Part shown: positions 24,885-32,012 of the stretch, piece after piece
How the letters are laid out: every line of letters begins with the position of its first letter
How positions within the stretch are numbered: the first letter of the stretch is position 1
NCBI GenBank assembly: GCA_900550965.1
Contig: URUC01000010.1
Span: 1-32,012, forward strand
Direction: 5' to 3'
From: an uncultured Collinsella sp.
Lineage (GTDB): Bacteria; Actinomycetota; Coriobacteriia; Coriobacteriales; Coriobacteriaceae
DNA: 32,012 nucleotides
Program-made: the position numbers and the translations under genes
Notes under the pieces: generated by a model
Told to the model about the DNA's origin: nothing
The model's database searches: none
What the model saw: only the letters and a program-made list of their open reading frames with translations

Positions 24885-24942
24885 TCCAGGCATACGTTAA
24901 GCCCTAATCGGGCGGAGCTCCGATAACCGGCTCCTACACGGA

Positions 24943-24982
24943 AGCGGTGACGTCTCAAATGAGGCGTCACCGCTTTTTGTTT
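24943..24982 (+). terminator. Terminator of the transaldolase-PTS operon
   Basis: A 14-bp stem (AGCGGTGACGTCTC 24943-24956 with 24961-24974, one G-U pair) and AAAT loop are followed by TTTTGTTTT. Confidence 0.92.
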
Positions 24983-25208
24983 TGGACTGGTTGTGAAAAC
25001 GCACCGGTGAAGCGCTGTCTCTGCGCCGCGAACGGAATCAACCGCGATGATCAGCAAAAACGTTTTGCCGCTGGGGTGTCGATATAAAAATGGTAAAACT
25101 GCAAAACCGTTCGCCGAGAAGATGAAAACCCGCAGCTCACGCCTTGATAAACGTAGGTAAAGTGTTTAGCAGTTTATCGGCCGTATGCTAACGAAAGGAA
25201 TCAGGCAG
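24983..25208 (+). promoter_or_regulatory. Leader and possible operators of the second transaldolase gene
   Basis: An inverted repeat GCAAAAACGTTTTGC lies at 25054-25068, and a related sequence GCAAAACCGTTCGCC at 25101-25115. TATAAA (25083-25088) between them could be a -10. A further inverted pair GATAAAC (25146-25152) / GTTTATC (25172-25178) precedes the SD (AAAGGA). The pattern suggests a LacI- or DeoR-type operator pair around a promoter; the -35 is unclear. Confidence 0.45.
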
Positions 25209-25913
25209 ATGGCAATCAAGGTGTTCGCTGACGGTGCAAACCTCGAGGGCATGCTCGACATGTACGAGAACGGCAACGTTCAGGGTTTCACGACCAACCC
25301 GTCCCTTATGAAGAAGGGCGGCGTGACGGATTACCGCGCGTTTGCCAAGGAGGTCCTGGCCCACATCACCGATGTGTCCGTCTCGTTTGAGGTCTTTGCC
25401 GACGACGTCGAGACCATGGAGGTCGAGGCCCGCGAGATCGCTACCTGGGCCGAGAACGTCTACGTCAAGATTCCGTGCGTGACTACCAAGGGCGAGTCCA
25501 CGGCCGAGTTGGTGCGCAAGCTTTCCGCCGACGGCATTAAGGTCAACGTCACCACCATCTTTACGCCTGCGCAGGTCGACGAGATGGTCGACGCTGTCGA
25601 CGCCGAGACGCCGTCCATCATCTCGCTCTTTGCCGGCCGTATCGCCGACACGGGTGTCGATCCCATTCCGTTTATGACGGAGTCGGTCAAGAAGGCCGCC
25701 GCCAAGCCCAACTGCGAGGTCCTGTGGGCGTCCACGCGCGAGCTTATCAACATTTACCAGGCGCAGGCCTGCGGCTGTCAGATCATCACGGTGCCCAACA
25801 GCATCCTGGCCAAGCGCAAGAACATCGGTCGCGACCCGTATGAGGTTTCGCTCGATACCGTGCGCGGCTTTGCCAAGGATATCGCCGCTTTGGGCTTCCA
25901 TATCCTGCCGTAA
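25209..25913 (+). CDS. fsa: Transaldolase / fructose-6-phosphate aldolase family protein, copy 2
   Basis: The protein is 234 aa. It has the same fold and residues as the copy at 21904-22614 (Lys87 in VYVKIPCV, Phe141 in SLFAGRIAD) and is about 80% identical by eye, with most changes conservative. It lacks the last two Glu residues of copy 1, ending GFHILP. ATG 25209 is the homologous start; the frame upstream to 25185 has no family similarity. It has a separate leader and lies beyond a strong terminator, so it is regulated independently of the PTS operon. It may serve general pentose/hexose phosphate exchange while copy 1 serves the PTS pathway (inference). Confidence 0.9.
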   Translation: MAIKVFADGANLEGMLDMYENGNVQGFTTNPSLMKKGGVTDYRAFAKEVLAHITDVSVSFEVFADDVETMEVEAREIATWAENVYVKIPCVTTKGESTAELVRKLSADGIKVNVTTIFTPAQVDEMVDAVDAETPSIISLFAGRIADTGVDPIPFMTESVKKAAAKPNCEVLWASTRELINIYQAQACGCQIITVPNSILAKRKNIGRDPYEVSLDTVRGFAKDIAALGFHILP

Positions 25914-25943
25914 CGCGAACACTGGCTGCGCCGCGGGTTGTTC

Positions 25944-26015
25944 GCCCCGGCCTTTCCTTTCCCTATCGCTCACGCGCTTCGCGAGGGTCGCGCTAGGCAA
26001 AGGAAAGGCCGGGGC
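25944..26015. repeat. Inverted repeat with 17-bp perfect arms
   Basis: Arms 25944-25960 (GCCCCGGCCTTTCCTTT) and 25999-26015 are exact reverse complements around a 38-nt, partly self-complementary GC-rich loop. No T-run follows. It lies inside a segment bounded by two 19-bp direct repeats. Confidence 0.8.
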
Positions 26016-26150
26016 TGCCGACACGAACTTACCGGTAGGTTGGTGATAGGCTTCCATATCCTGCCGTGGACAAAGGTGCCCCCGCCTGCGCCGTGCAAAA
26101 TTGAGAGTATTCAGCAAGGTAAAGGCTTTTACCAGCTGGGTGAAGCATGG

Positions 26151-26200
26151 AACAGCCCCCGTTTTGGCTCTGATGACGCTAAAACGGGGGCTGTTTCTTG
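26151..26200 (+). terminator. Rho-independent terminator downstream of second transaldolase gene
   Basis: A perfect 15-bp stem (AACAGCCCCCGTTTT 26151-26165 with 26181-26195) and 15-nt loop precede TCTTGCTTTTT. Confidence 0.85.
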
Positions 26201-26293
26201 CTTTTTCGTCTCTGAGGGGCATCCGGAACGGTGGAATTTGCAGAATACTCGCGATTTTGCACGTCGCGAGAGGGGGGACCCTTGCTTGGCGGT

Positions 26294-28441
26294 TTACTTC
26301 CCCTGCACCATGGTGAGGGAGATCTTCTTGCGGTCGCGATCGACCTTTTCAACCCACACCTTGACCGTGTCACCGACGCGCACCACGTCGCTGGGGTGCT
26401 TGACGAAGCGGCTGGCCAGCTTGGAGATGTGCACGAGGCCGTCCTGGTGCACGCCCACGTCGACAAAGGCGCCAAAGTCGACGACGTTGCGCACCGTGCC
26501 CTTGAGTTCCATGCCGGGTTCCAGGTCATCGATGGAAAGCGCCGAGCGGCTAAAGACCACCTCGGGCGCGTCGTCGCGCGGGTCGCGCCCGGGCTTCTTG
26601 AGCTCGTTGACGATGTCGATGAGCGTTAAGGTGCCGCAGTCCAGGTCGCTTGCCAGTGCCGAGATGCTGCCCAGGCGGCGCTCGATGTCGGGCACGCCGC
26701 CACGGCTGAGCTCGCTTGCCGCTACGCCGGCGCGCTCCAGGACGGCCGTGGCCACCTCGTAGCTCTCGGGGTGGACGCTCGTCGCGTCGAGCGGGTTCTT
26801 GCCGCCGCTGATGCGCAAAAAGCCGGCTGCGTTGAGATATGCCTTGGGTCCCAGTTTGGGGACCTTCTTAAGCTGGCGGCGATCGGTAAAGGCGCCGTTT
26901 TCCTCGCGGTAGGCCACGATGTTTTTGGCTACGCTCGGCGTGATGCCCGATACATATCCCAGCAGGCTTGCGCTTGCGGTGTTCACGTCGACGCCCACAC
27001 GGTTGACGACGTCCTCCACCACGTGGCCCAGGGTGCGCGAAAGCTCGGCCTGGTCGAGGTCGTGCTGGTACTGACCCACGCCGATGGACTGGGGCGGAAT
27101 CTTGACGAGCTCTGCCAACGGGTCCTGCAGGCGGCGGCCCAGGCTCATGGCACCACGCACGGTGACGTCCAGGTCGGGATACTCCTGGCTGGCGAGCTCG
27201 GAGGCGGAGTACACCGACGCGCCGGCCTCGTTGACGATGGTGTATCGCAGCCCAGGCGCCTGCTCGGCGATGAACTCCGAGACGACTTCCTCGGTCTCGC
27301 GGCTGGCGGTGCCGTTGCCGATGACGATGGTGTTGACGCCGTCCTTCTTGACGAGGCGGGCGAGCTCGCGCTTGGTGCCGGCGACGTCGTGGCGCGGCTT
27401 GGTGGGGTAGACTACGCCGTGGTCGAGCAGCTTGCCGGTCTCGTCCATGACGGCGACCTTGCAGCCGGTGCGGTAGCCCGGGTCGAGCGCGAGCACGCGT
27501 GCGCCGCGCACGGGGCGCGCCGAGAGCAGGCCCTCGAGATTCTTGGCAAAGACGTTGATGGCCTCGGTCTGGGCGCGAACGGTGAGCTTGGCGCGGGCCT
27601 CGCGCTCCAGGGAGGGGGCCATAAGGCGCTTGTAGCCGTCGGCGATGGCGGCGTCGAAGACCGGGGCGAAGACGCCCTGGCGTCGGGGCCAACGGCTACC
27701 GAGGCGTGCCGTGGCGGCGGCGCCGTCGACGCTGACGCGTACGCGGAGCTTGCCCTCGCGCTCGCCGCGGTCGATGGCAAGGATGCGGTGGTTGGGGATC
27801 TTGCGCACGGGTTCGTCGTAGTTGTAGTAGGGCTCGTAGGGGGTCTTCTCGGCGGGGTCGGTGGCCTCGACGACGATGTCGGCGGTGTTTTGTGTAAAGG
27901 TGCGCAGGTCGGCGACGTTCTCCGGGTCCTCGGCTACCGTCTCGGCCACGATGTCGGCGGCGCCGGCAAGCGCCTTCTCGGGCGTGTCGAAGCCGGCCTC
28001 CTCGTTAACGTATGCCGCGGCGGTGACGAGCGCGCTGCCCTTGGCGGATGCCTGCATGATGATCATGTTGGCAAGCGGCTCCAGGCCTGCCTCGCGGGCC
28101 TTCTGCGCGCGGGTCATGCGCTTTTTGCGGTAGGGCTTGTAGAGGTCCTCGACACGCTGGAGCTGCGTGGCCTCGCGGATCTGTGCCTCGAGCTCGGGCG
28201 TGAGCTTGCCTTGGGCGTCGATGAGCAGAATGACGTCCTCTTTACGCTGCTCAAGATTGCGCAGGTAGGACAGGCGCTCGTCGAGTGCGCGCAGGGCGAC
28301 GTCGTCCATGCCGCCCGTTGCTTCCTTGCGGTAGCGCGAGATAAAGGGAATGGTGTTGCCCTCGTCGATGAGCTTGACGGCCGCCTCGATGTTGGCGGCC
28401 TTAAGGTTGAGCTCGCGGGCGAGCTGGGCGATAAGATCCAT
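26294..28441 (-). CDS. tex: Tex-family RNA-binding transcriptional accessory protein
   Basis: The protein is 715 aa, close to the family norm of about 720-780. Order: N-terminal helix-turn-helix-like Tex region (IPFISRYRKEATGGMDD near residue 35), YqgF/RNase H-like domain (about 320-450, ARVLALDPGYRTGCKVAVMDETG), helix-hairpin-helix region (about 480-570, NTASASLLGYVSGI), and C-terminal S1 RNA-binding domain (640-715). Tex proteins bind nucleic acid and affect transcription and RNA turnover. ATG 28441 is chosen because AAGGAG lies 4 nt upstream and the family begins MDL; the frame continues to 28537 without similarity. Confidence 0.94.
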   Translation of the reverse strand: MDLIAQLARELNLKAANIEAAVKLIDEGNTIPFISRYRKEATGGMDDVALRALDERLSYLRNLEQRKEDVILLIDAQGKLTPELEAQIREATQLQRVEDLYKPYRKKRMTRAQKAREAGLEPLANMIIMQASAKGSALVTAAAYVNEEAGFDTPEKALAGAADIVAETVAEDPENVADLRTFTQNTADIVVEATDPAEKTPYEPYYNYDEPVRKIPNHRILAIDRGEREGKLRVRVSVDGAAATARLGSRWPRRQGVFAPVFDAAIADGYKRLMAPSLEREARAKLTVRAQTEAINVFAKNLEGLLSARPVRGARVLALDPGYRTGCKVAVMDETGKLLDHGVVYPTKPRHDVAGTKRELARLVKKDGVNTIVIGNGTASRETEEVVSEFIAEQAPGLRYTIVNEAGASVYSASELASQEYPDLDVTVRGAMSLGRRLQDPLAELVKIPPQSIGVGQYQHDLDQAELSRTLGHVVEDVVNRVGVDVNTASASLLGYVSGITPSVAKNIVAYREENGAFTDRRQLKKVPKLGPKAYLNAAGFLRISGGKNPLDATSVHPESYEVATAVLERAGVAASELSRGGVPDIERRLGSISALASDLDCGTLTLIDIVNELKKPGRDPRDDAPEVVFSRSALSIDDLEPGMELKGTVRNVVDFGAFVDVGVHQDGLVHISKLASRFVKHPSDVVRVGDTVKVWVEKVDRDRKKISLTMVQGK

Positions 28442-28533
28442 GGGACTCCTTGCGTTTAAGGTGCGTTTGCAGCACAGAGCTACCAAGGATACCACCTGCC
28501 ACTTCGCCCAAAAAAGACTGTTTTGGCGCGGAA

Positions 28534-28691
28534 CCACGAAAGCGGCCTATCTACTACGTTTGAACCGTGTGGGTCGACCATCCCCCGGTTTTCCGAAAAT
28601 GCGCAAGCCGTTTACCTGCGGTTTTTATTTCGCGAAATTCGGTATGGATGAGGGTGATTGGTTAAACGTAGTAGATAGGCACATTTCGTGG
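28534..28691. repeat. Long inverted-repeat element (28-bp arms)
   Basis: Arms 28534-28561 and 28664-28691 pair over 8 bp (CCACGAAA/TTTCGTGG), a 3-nt internal mismatch, then 17 perfect bp (28545-28561 with 28664-28680). The roughly 100-nt interior pairs only partially. Size and architecture resemble the element at 8711-8840, but the arm sequences differ. MITE-like or a structured RNA; no flanking target duplication is obvious. Confidence 0.8.
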
Positions 28692-28752
28692 CGAACGAAT
28701 CAAGCCGAGGTGCAAAAGGCCCCCCGTCTCAGAAAATCATTGGAAACGTAGC

Positions 28753-28788
28753 AAAATGCCCCGCGGGCAGGAGGCTGCTCGCGGGGCA
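28753..28788 (-). terminator. Terminator of the Gfo/Idh oxidoreductase gene
   Basis: Read on the minus strand, a 14-bp stem (28788-28775 with 28770-28757, one G-U pair) with a 4-nt loop is followed by TTTTGC. It lies about 72 nt after the stop at 28861. Confidence 0.85.
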
Positions 28789-28860
28789 AAGAAGAGGGGC
28801 TTATTTGTGGCGGACCGAGGGACTCGGCATGGGGTTTCTGCCGCGGCCGCTCTTAAGGCA

Positions 28861-29901
28861 TTACAGCTCGACGAGCTGGCCGGTCTCGGCGGCCTCCTTG
28901 ATGGCGTTGAGAAGCGTGAGCGTCTTGACGTTGTCGGCGGGGGTCACGACGGGCTCGACCTCGCGGCGGACGACCTTCACAAAGTGCTTGAGCTGCATCT
29001 TGTGCGGCAGTGCCGGGTCGACAGCCGGAATCTCCATCTGCAGCGGCTTGTGCCAGTTGGAGGCGCCGTCGTAGGAGAACTGGTGCAGGCGGGGCAGCGA
29101 CAGGGCGCCCTTGGTGCCGCCGATAAAGTAGGCGTCGGCGTCGAAGGGGCGGTACTGCGGGTCCTCGCGAGCAGTCGCCTCCCAGTTCCAGGGGCTGGCG
29201 GTGGCATCGGAGATGGTCATGCTTGCGAGCGCGCCATCGGCAAAACGGACGTTGACCACGGCGGAGTCCTCGGTCTCAAAACCGCGGGCGGCGCTGGACT
29301 GCATACCCTGGACGGCAACGGGCTCGCCCAGCAGATAGCGGAGCAGGTCGACGTCGTGAACCAGGTTAACCAGGATCGGGCCGGCACCCTTCTTGCGGCG
29401 CCACTCGACATCGAAGTACTCGTCATTCTTATAGATCATGTAGTGGAAGCTCGACACGGTGAGCTTGCCCAGCTCGCCAGACTCGATGATCTCCTTGGCC
29501 TTGTTCACAAACGGGTTGTGGCGACGGTGCTGACCCACGAGCACGGGCACGCCGGCGGTCTCGGCCTCGGCGGCGAAGGCCTGGGCATCCTCAAGATCGT
29601 TGGAGATCGGCTTTTCGACCAGCGGCACGATGTTGCGCTTGATGGCCTCGCGGGCAACGCCCAGGTGCAGGTCGTTGGGGGTGGCGATGATGACGGCCTC
29701 GGGCTTGACCTCGTCCATCATCTGGGCGGGATCGGTAAAGAACGGCACGCCGGCGGCCTCGGCCGTGGCGCGGGCGCCCTCAAAGGCGTCGGCGATGGCG
29801 ACGAGCTCGGCCTCGGGCCCCTCGGTGACAAAGCGGATGTGGTTGCGGCCCATGGCGCCGGCGCCGATAACGGCAATGCGGACGGGGTTGAGCTCAGACA
29901 T
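28861..29901 (-). CDS. Gfo/Idh/MocA family NAD(P)-dependent oxidoreductase
   Basis: The protein is 346 aa. The N-terminal Rossmann fold has VIGAGAMGRNH (11-21) and an acidic residue after strand 2 (AIAD) suggesting NAD preference. The family motif EKPISND carries the conserved Lys, and YMIYKND begins the C-terminal alpha/beta domain. Members oxidise or reduce sugars, inositols or sugar acids. An SD (AAGGAG) is 5 nt upstream. It is the last gene of a minus-strand cluster with an MFS carrier and an SDR dehydrogenase, and a terminator follows, so a common catabolic role is likely; the substrate is unknown. Confidence 0.9.
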   Translation of the reverse strand: MSELNPVRIAVIGAGAMGRNHIRFVTEGPEAELVAIADAFEGARATAEAAGVPFFTDPAQMMDEVKPEAVIIATPNDLHLGVAREAIKRNIVPLVEKPISNDLEDAQAFAAEAETAGVPVLVGQHRRHNPFVNKAKEIIESGELGKLTVSSFHYMIYKNDEYFDVEWRRKKGAGPILVNLVHDVDLLRYLLGEPVAVQGMQSSAARGFETEDSAVVNVRFADGALASMTISDATASPWNWEATAREDPQYRPFDADAYFIGGTKGALSLPRLHQFSYDGASNWHKPLQMEIPAVDPALPHKMQLKHFVKVVRREVEPVVTPADNVKTLTLLNAIKEAAETGQLVEL

Positions 29902-29969
29902 TTCGACTCCTTAATACTGGTGACCGGTGGAATGCGGCAAGAGGACGGCCCTTGCCGCGTCAAGCAAAA

Positions 29970-31226
29970 CTAGGCGGACTTCTTCTTGCTGTCGGAGACC
30001 ATCATGTAGACGGTGAGCACGACGGCGATGGCGGCGATCACGATGGCGCCGTAGAAGGACTGCTGGTAGGCGGCGCTGCCGGCCTCAGCGTGATACAGCA
30101 CGGCAGTGATGGGCTGGCTGATCCAGGTAGAAGCGGCGTAGCCCAGGAACATGATGCCGTAGTTGACGCCGATGTTGCTGGTACCAAAGGCGCCACCGGT
30201 AAGCGGCGGGTAGATGACGAGCAGGGCGCCAAAGCTAAAGCCGAGCAGGGCGAGCGCCACAAAGAACATGCTCTGCGTAAAGCTCATCGACATGATGACG
30301 AGCGCGACGATGGTGACGACAAGGCTGATGAGCAGCGACTTGTAGGCGCCGAGCTTGTCGATGATCTGGCCAAAGGACAGACGGCCGACCAGGTTGGCGC
30401 AGGTGTTGACGGAGACGACCACGCCGCCGAGGGCGACGGCCGCGGCGCTCGTCGGGTCGGCGAAGAGCTGGACGGCGGCGATGGAGGCAACCTTGCCCAC
30501 GAGCAGGGTGCCCGCGGTGGCGGCGAAGGCGAAGGTGGCGATGAGGACCCAGAAGCGCGGGGTCTTGACCATCTCGCCCGGGGTGAGGTCGCCGAAGGTG
30601 CCGGCGTGCGCGCCGCCCTTGGGGGCCTCGAAGCCCTCGGGCAGCCAACCGGCCTCGGGGGCCTTCAGGAACAGGGCGGAGGCGGCGATCGCCACAAAGA
30701 AGATGACGCCGAGTGCCTTAAGGGCGCCAAAGATGCCAAGGCTCGGGATGAGCAGCGAGGCGAGCACCGGGGACAGCACGGCGGGGCCGGCGGTCGAAGC
30801 GGCCAGGGTGATGCCGGAGGCGAGGCCCTTTTTGTCGATGAACCACTTTTGGCCGGTGGTGAGCGCGGGGTTGTAGCCCAGGCCGTTGCCGATGGCGGCG
30901 ACGAGCGAGAACCACAGGTAGAACTGCCACGGCTCGGTGACGGTGCCGGACATGAACCAGCCCACGCCGTAGCACACGGCGGCAGCGATCACGACGTTGC
31001 GCGGGCCGATCTTATCGGAGATGCGGCCGGCGAAGATGCCCGTCACGGCCATGATGGTCTGAAAGACCGGGAAGGCCCAGGTAAGAGCGCTGGACCACTC
31101 GGGATAGACGGCGAGCAGGTTCTTGCTCACAACGGAATACAGCGCGATGGAGCTGATGAAGAACATGGTGACGCACGCGGCGGAAAGCACGACGGCGCGA
31201 CCCTTGTTGGAGTTGGTGGAAGCCAT
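29970..31226 (-). CDS. MFS transporter, oxalate/formate-antiporter (OFA)-like
   Basis: The protein is 418 aa with about twelve membrane helices. The loop between helices 2 and 3 has GRISDKIGPRNV, the MFS motif A, and helix 4-5 region YNPALTTGQKWFIDKKGLASG is typical of OFA-type carriers. The second half repeats the pattern (FGQIIDKLGAYKS). It is likely a carboxylate or sugar-acid carrier of the cytoplasmic membrane. The start at 31226 has only a weak SD (AAAGAG). It lies between SDR and Gfo/Idh genes, with about 65-bp gaps on each side. Confidence 0.88.
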   Translation of the reverse strand: MASTNSNKGRAVVLSAACVTMFFISSIALYSVVSKNLLAVYPEWSSALTWAFPVFQTIMAVTGIFAGRISDKIGPRNVVIAAAVCYGVGWFMSGTVTEPWQFYLWFSLVAAIGNGLGYNPALTTGQKWFIDKKGLASGITLAASTAGPAVLSPVLASLLIPSLGIFGALKALGVIFFVAIAASALFLKAPEAGWLPEGFEAPKGGAHAGTFGDLTPGEMVKTPRFWVLIATFAFAATAGTLLVGKVASIAAVQLFADPTSAAAVALGGVVVSVNTCANLVGRLSFGQIIDKLGAYKSLLISLVVTIVALVIMSMSFTQSMFFVALALLGFSFGALLVIYPPLTGGAFGTSNIGVNYGIMFLGYAASTWISQPITAVLYHAEAGSAAYQQSFYGAIVIAAIAVVLTVYMMVSDSKKKSA

Positions 31227-31292
31227 TGGACTCTTTCTAATCGATACGGGGGAGGAACGGTCGTGTCCGCGGAGCCTCCCTGTCGGGTTGGT

Positions 31293-32012
31293 TTACTGGT
31301 CGGTCGGCTTGGCGACGCCGGACTCGTCAGACCAAAGCTCGACACCCTTGTTCTTGAGGTAGTTGTCGGCAAAGGCTCGGCGGCCGCCGGGCTTGGCGGT
31401 GAGGTCGCCCATCATATTGGAGAAGCCGCCATCGACCTTGATGGCGTCGCCGGTGGTAAAGTCCGAGCGCTTGGACGCCAGGAACATGACGGCGTTGGCG
31501 ATATCGCTGACCTCGCCGATGCGGCGCGTGGCGATGAGACGGCTGCGGCTCTTCTCGACCTCGAGGTCAGCGTAAAAGCTCGCCGACATGGGGGTCTTGA
31601 CAAAGCAGGGCTCGACGCAGTTGGAGCGCACGCCGTAGGGGCCCCACTCGGCGGCCAGCATCTTGGACATCATGTTGACGCCCGCCTTGGTGGAGCTGTA
31701 CACGCCCGAGAACGTCTCGGGGGAGTGGCTGGCGACGGTCGAGATGTGCACCAGACGACCCTGGCCGGCCTTGATCATCTCGCGACCAAAGCGCTGCGAA
31801 GTGATGAAGTAGCCGGTGAGGTTGACGTTGATGACCTCGTTCCAGTCGGAGAGCGGCAGGTCCTCCATGGCTGCGAAGCGCAGGATGCCGGCGGTGTTGA
31901 CGAGGACGTCGACGCGGCCGAAGTCGGCGATGGTGGCATCGACAGCGGCCTGGACCTCGGCCTCGTCGGTGGCGTTCATCTTGTAGCCCTCGGCGTGGAT
32001 GCCAAACTCGGC
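31293..32012 (-). CDS. SDR-family NAD(P)-dependent oxidoreductase (partial, N-terminus off right edge)
   Basis: There are 239 codons plus stop within the window; the frame stays open to the right edge, so the GxxxGxG nucleotide-binding start is missing. Visible SDR features are NTAG, catalytic Ser in HISTVAS, YSSTK (Tyr codon at 31698-31700, Lys at 31686-31688), and the C-terminal GDAIKVDGGFSNMMG. The tail beyond the family core (about 25 residues, AKPGGRRAFADNYLKNKGVEL) is longer than usual. It is likely the first or an early gene of the MFS/Gfo-Idh cluster, as a sugar or polyol dehydrogenase. Confidence 0.9.
   Translation of the reverse strand, partial: AEFGIHAEGYKMNATDEAEVQAAVDATIADFGRVDVLVNTAGILRFAAMEDLPLSDWNEVINVNLTGYFITSQRFGREMIKAGQGRLVHISTVASHSPETFSGVYSSTKAGVNMMSKMLAAEWGPYGVRSNCVEPCFVKTPMSASFYADLEVEKSRSRLIATRRIGEVSDIANAVMFLASKRSDFTTGDAIKVDGGFSNMMGDLTAKPGGRRAFADNYLKNKGVELWSDESGVAKPTDQ

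Larger units (their letters stand above)
25914..26293. other. Intergenic region with partial 3'-end duplication and hairpins
   Basis: The 19-bp end of the transaldolase gene (25893-25911) recurs exactly at 26049-26067. Between the copies is a hairpin with perfect 17-bp arms (25944-25960, 25999-26015). A terminator follows at 26151-26200 and a small CTCGCGA/TCGCGAG stem at 26248-26270. No convincing coding frame is present. Confidence 0.65.
28442..28860. other. Intergenic region with long inverted-repeat element
   Basis: It holds the tex leader (28442-28530), a 158-bp inverted-repeat element (28534-28691) and the terminator of the Gfo/Idh gene (28753-28788). The GC content drops inside the element. 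No coding frame with an SD is visible. Confidence 0.6.

Noticed and set aside
26771..28459. Plus-strand frame of 562 aa inside tex
   Set aside because: Antisense shadow of a well-recognised Tex protein.

Overview
The window is high-GC bacterial DNA and looks like a gut Coriobacteriia actinobacterium, most likely Collinsella. The evidence is strong SD sites, GC-rich codon use that leaves long antisense shadow frames, actinobacterial LAxTG-type wall anchors, and the gene mix. The genus is inferred from general familiarity, not from a search. No rRNA, tRNA, CRISPR array, phage gene or intact insertion sequence was seen.

Layout. Positions 1-2215 (-) hold two tandem paralogues for secreted, coiled-coil, wall-anchored proteins; the first runs off the left edge. 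Positions 2428-6150 (+) encode a heterodimeric multidrug-type ABC exporter with one degenerate and one canonical ATP site. Positions 6179-7444 (-) encode an AAA/DUF4143 ATPase, followed by a four-copy 23-bp repeat. A flavodoxin (7774-8325, +) is followed by a 540-bp non-coding island with a 62-bp-period array of alternating inverted motifs and a 130-bp element bounded by a perfect 30-bp inverted repeat. Then come an LTA-synthase-type enzyme (-) and a nitroreductase (+).

Positions 12413-17153 (+) look like a potassium module: a Kup transporter, a small single-TM protein, a strong terminator, then a KdpD-like kinase without the usual N-terminal sensor and a KdpE-like regulator. No kdpFABC is present. 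RlmKL (-), a HAD phosphatase (+) and a DeoR regulator (-) follow.

The DeoR gene is divergent from a sugar operon (21904-24884): transaldolase/F6P-aldolase-family enzyme, PTS IIA, IIB and an ascorbate-type IIC. A second transaldolase paralogue (25209-25913) follows with its own leader. The regulator probably controls uptake and aldol processing of a phosphorylated sugar or sugar acid. Tex (-) comes next. The right edge holds a minus-strand cluster of an SDR dehydrogenase (partial), an MFS carrier of the oxalate/formate-antiporter type and a Gfo/Idh/MocA oxidoreductase, probably for uptake and oxidation of a polyol or sugar acid.

The least explained parts are non-coding: the 23-bp repeats, the 62-bp array, and three long inverted-repeat elements (8711-8840, 25944-26015, 28534-28691).
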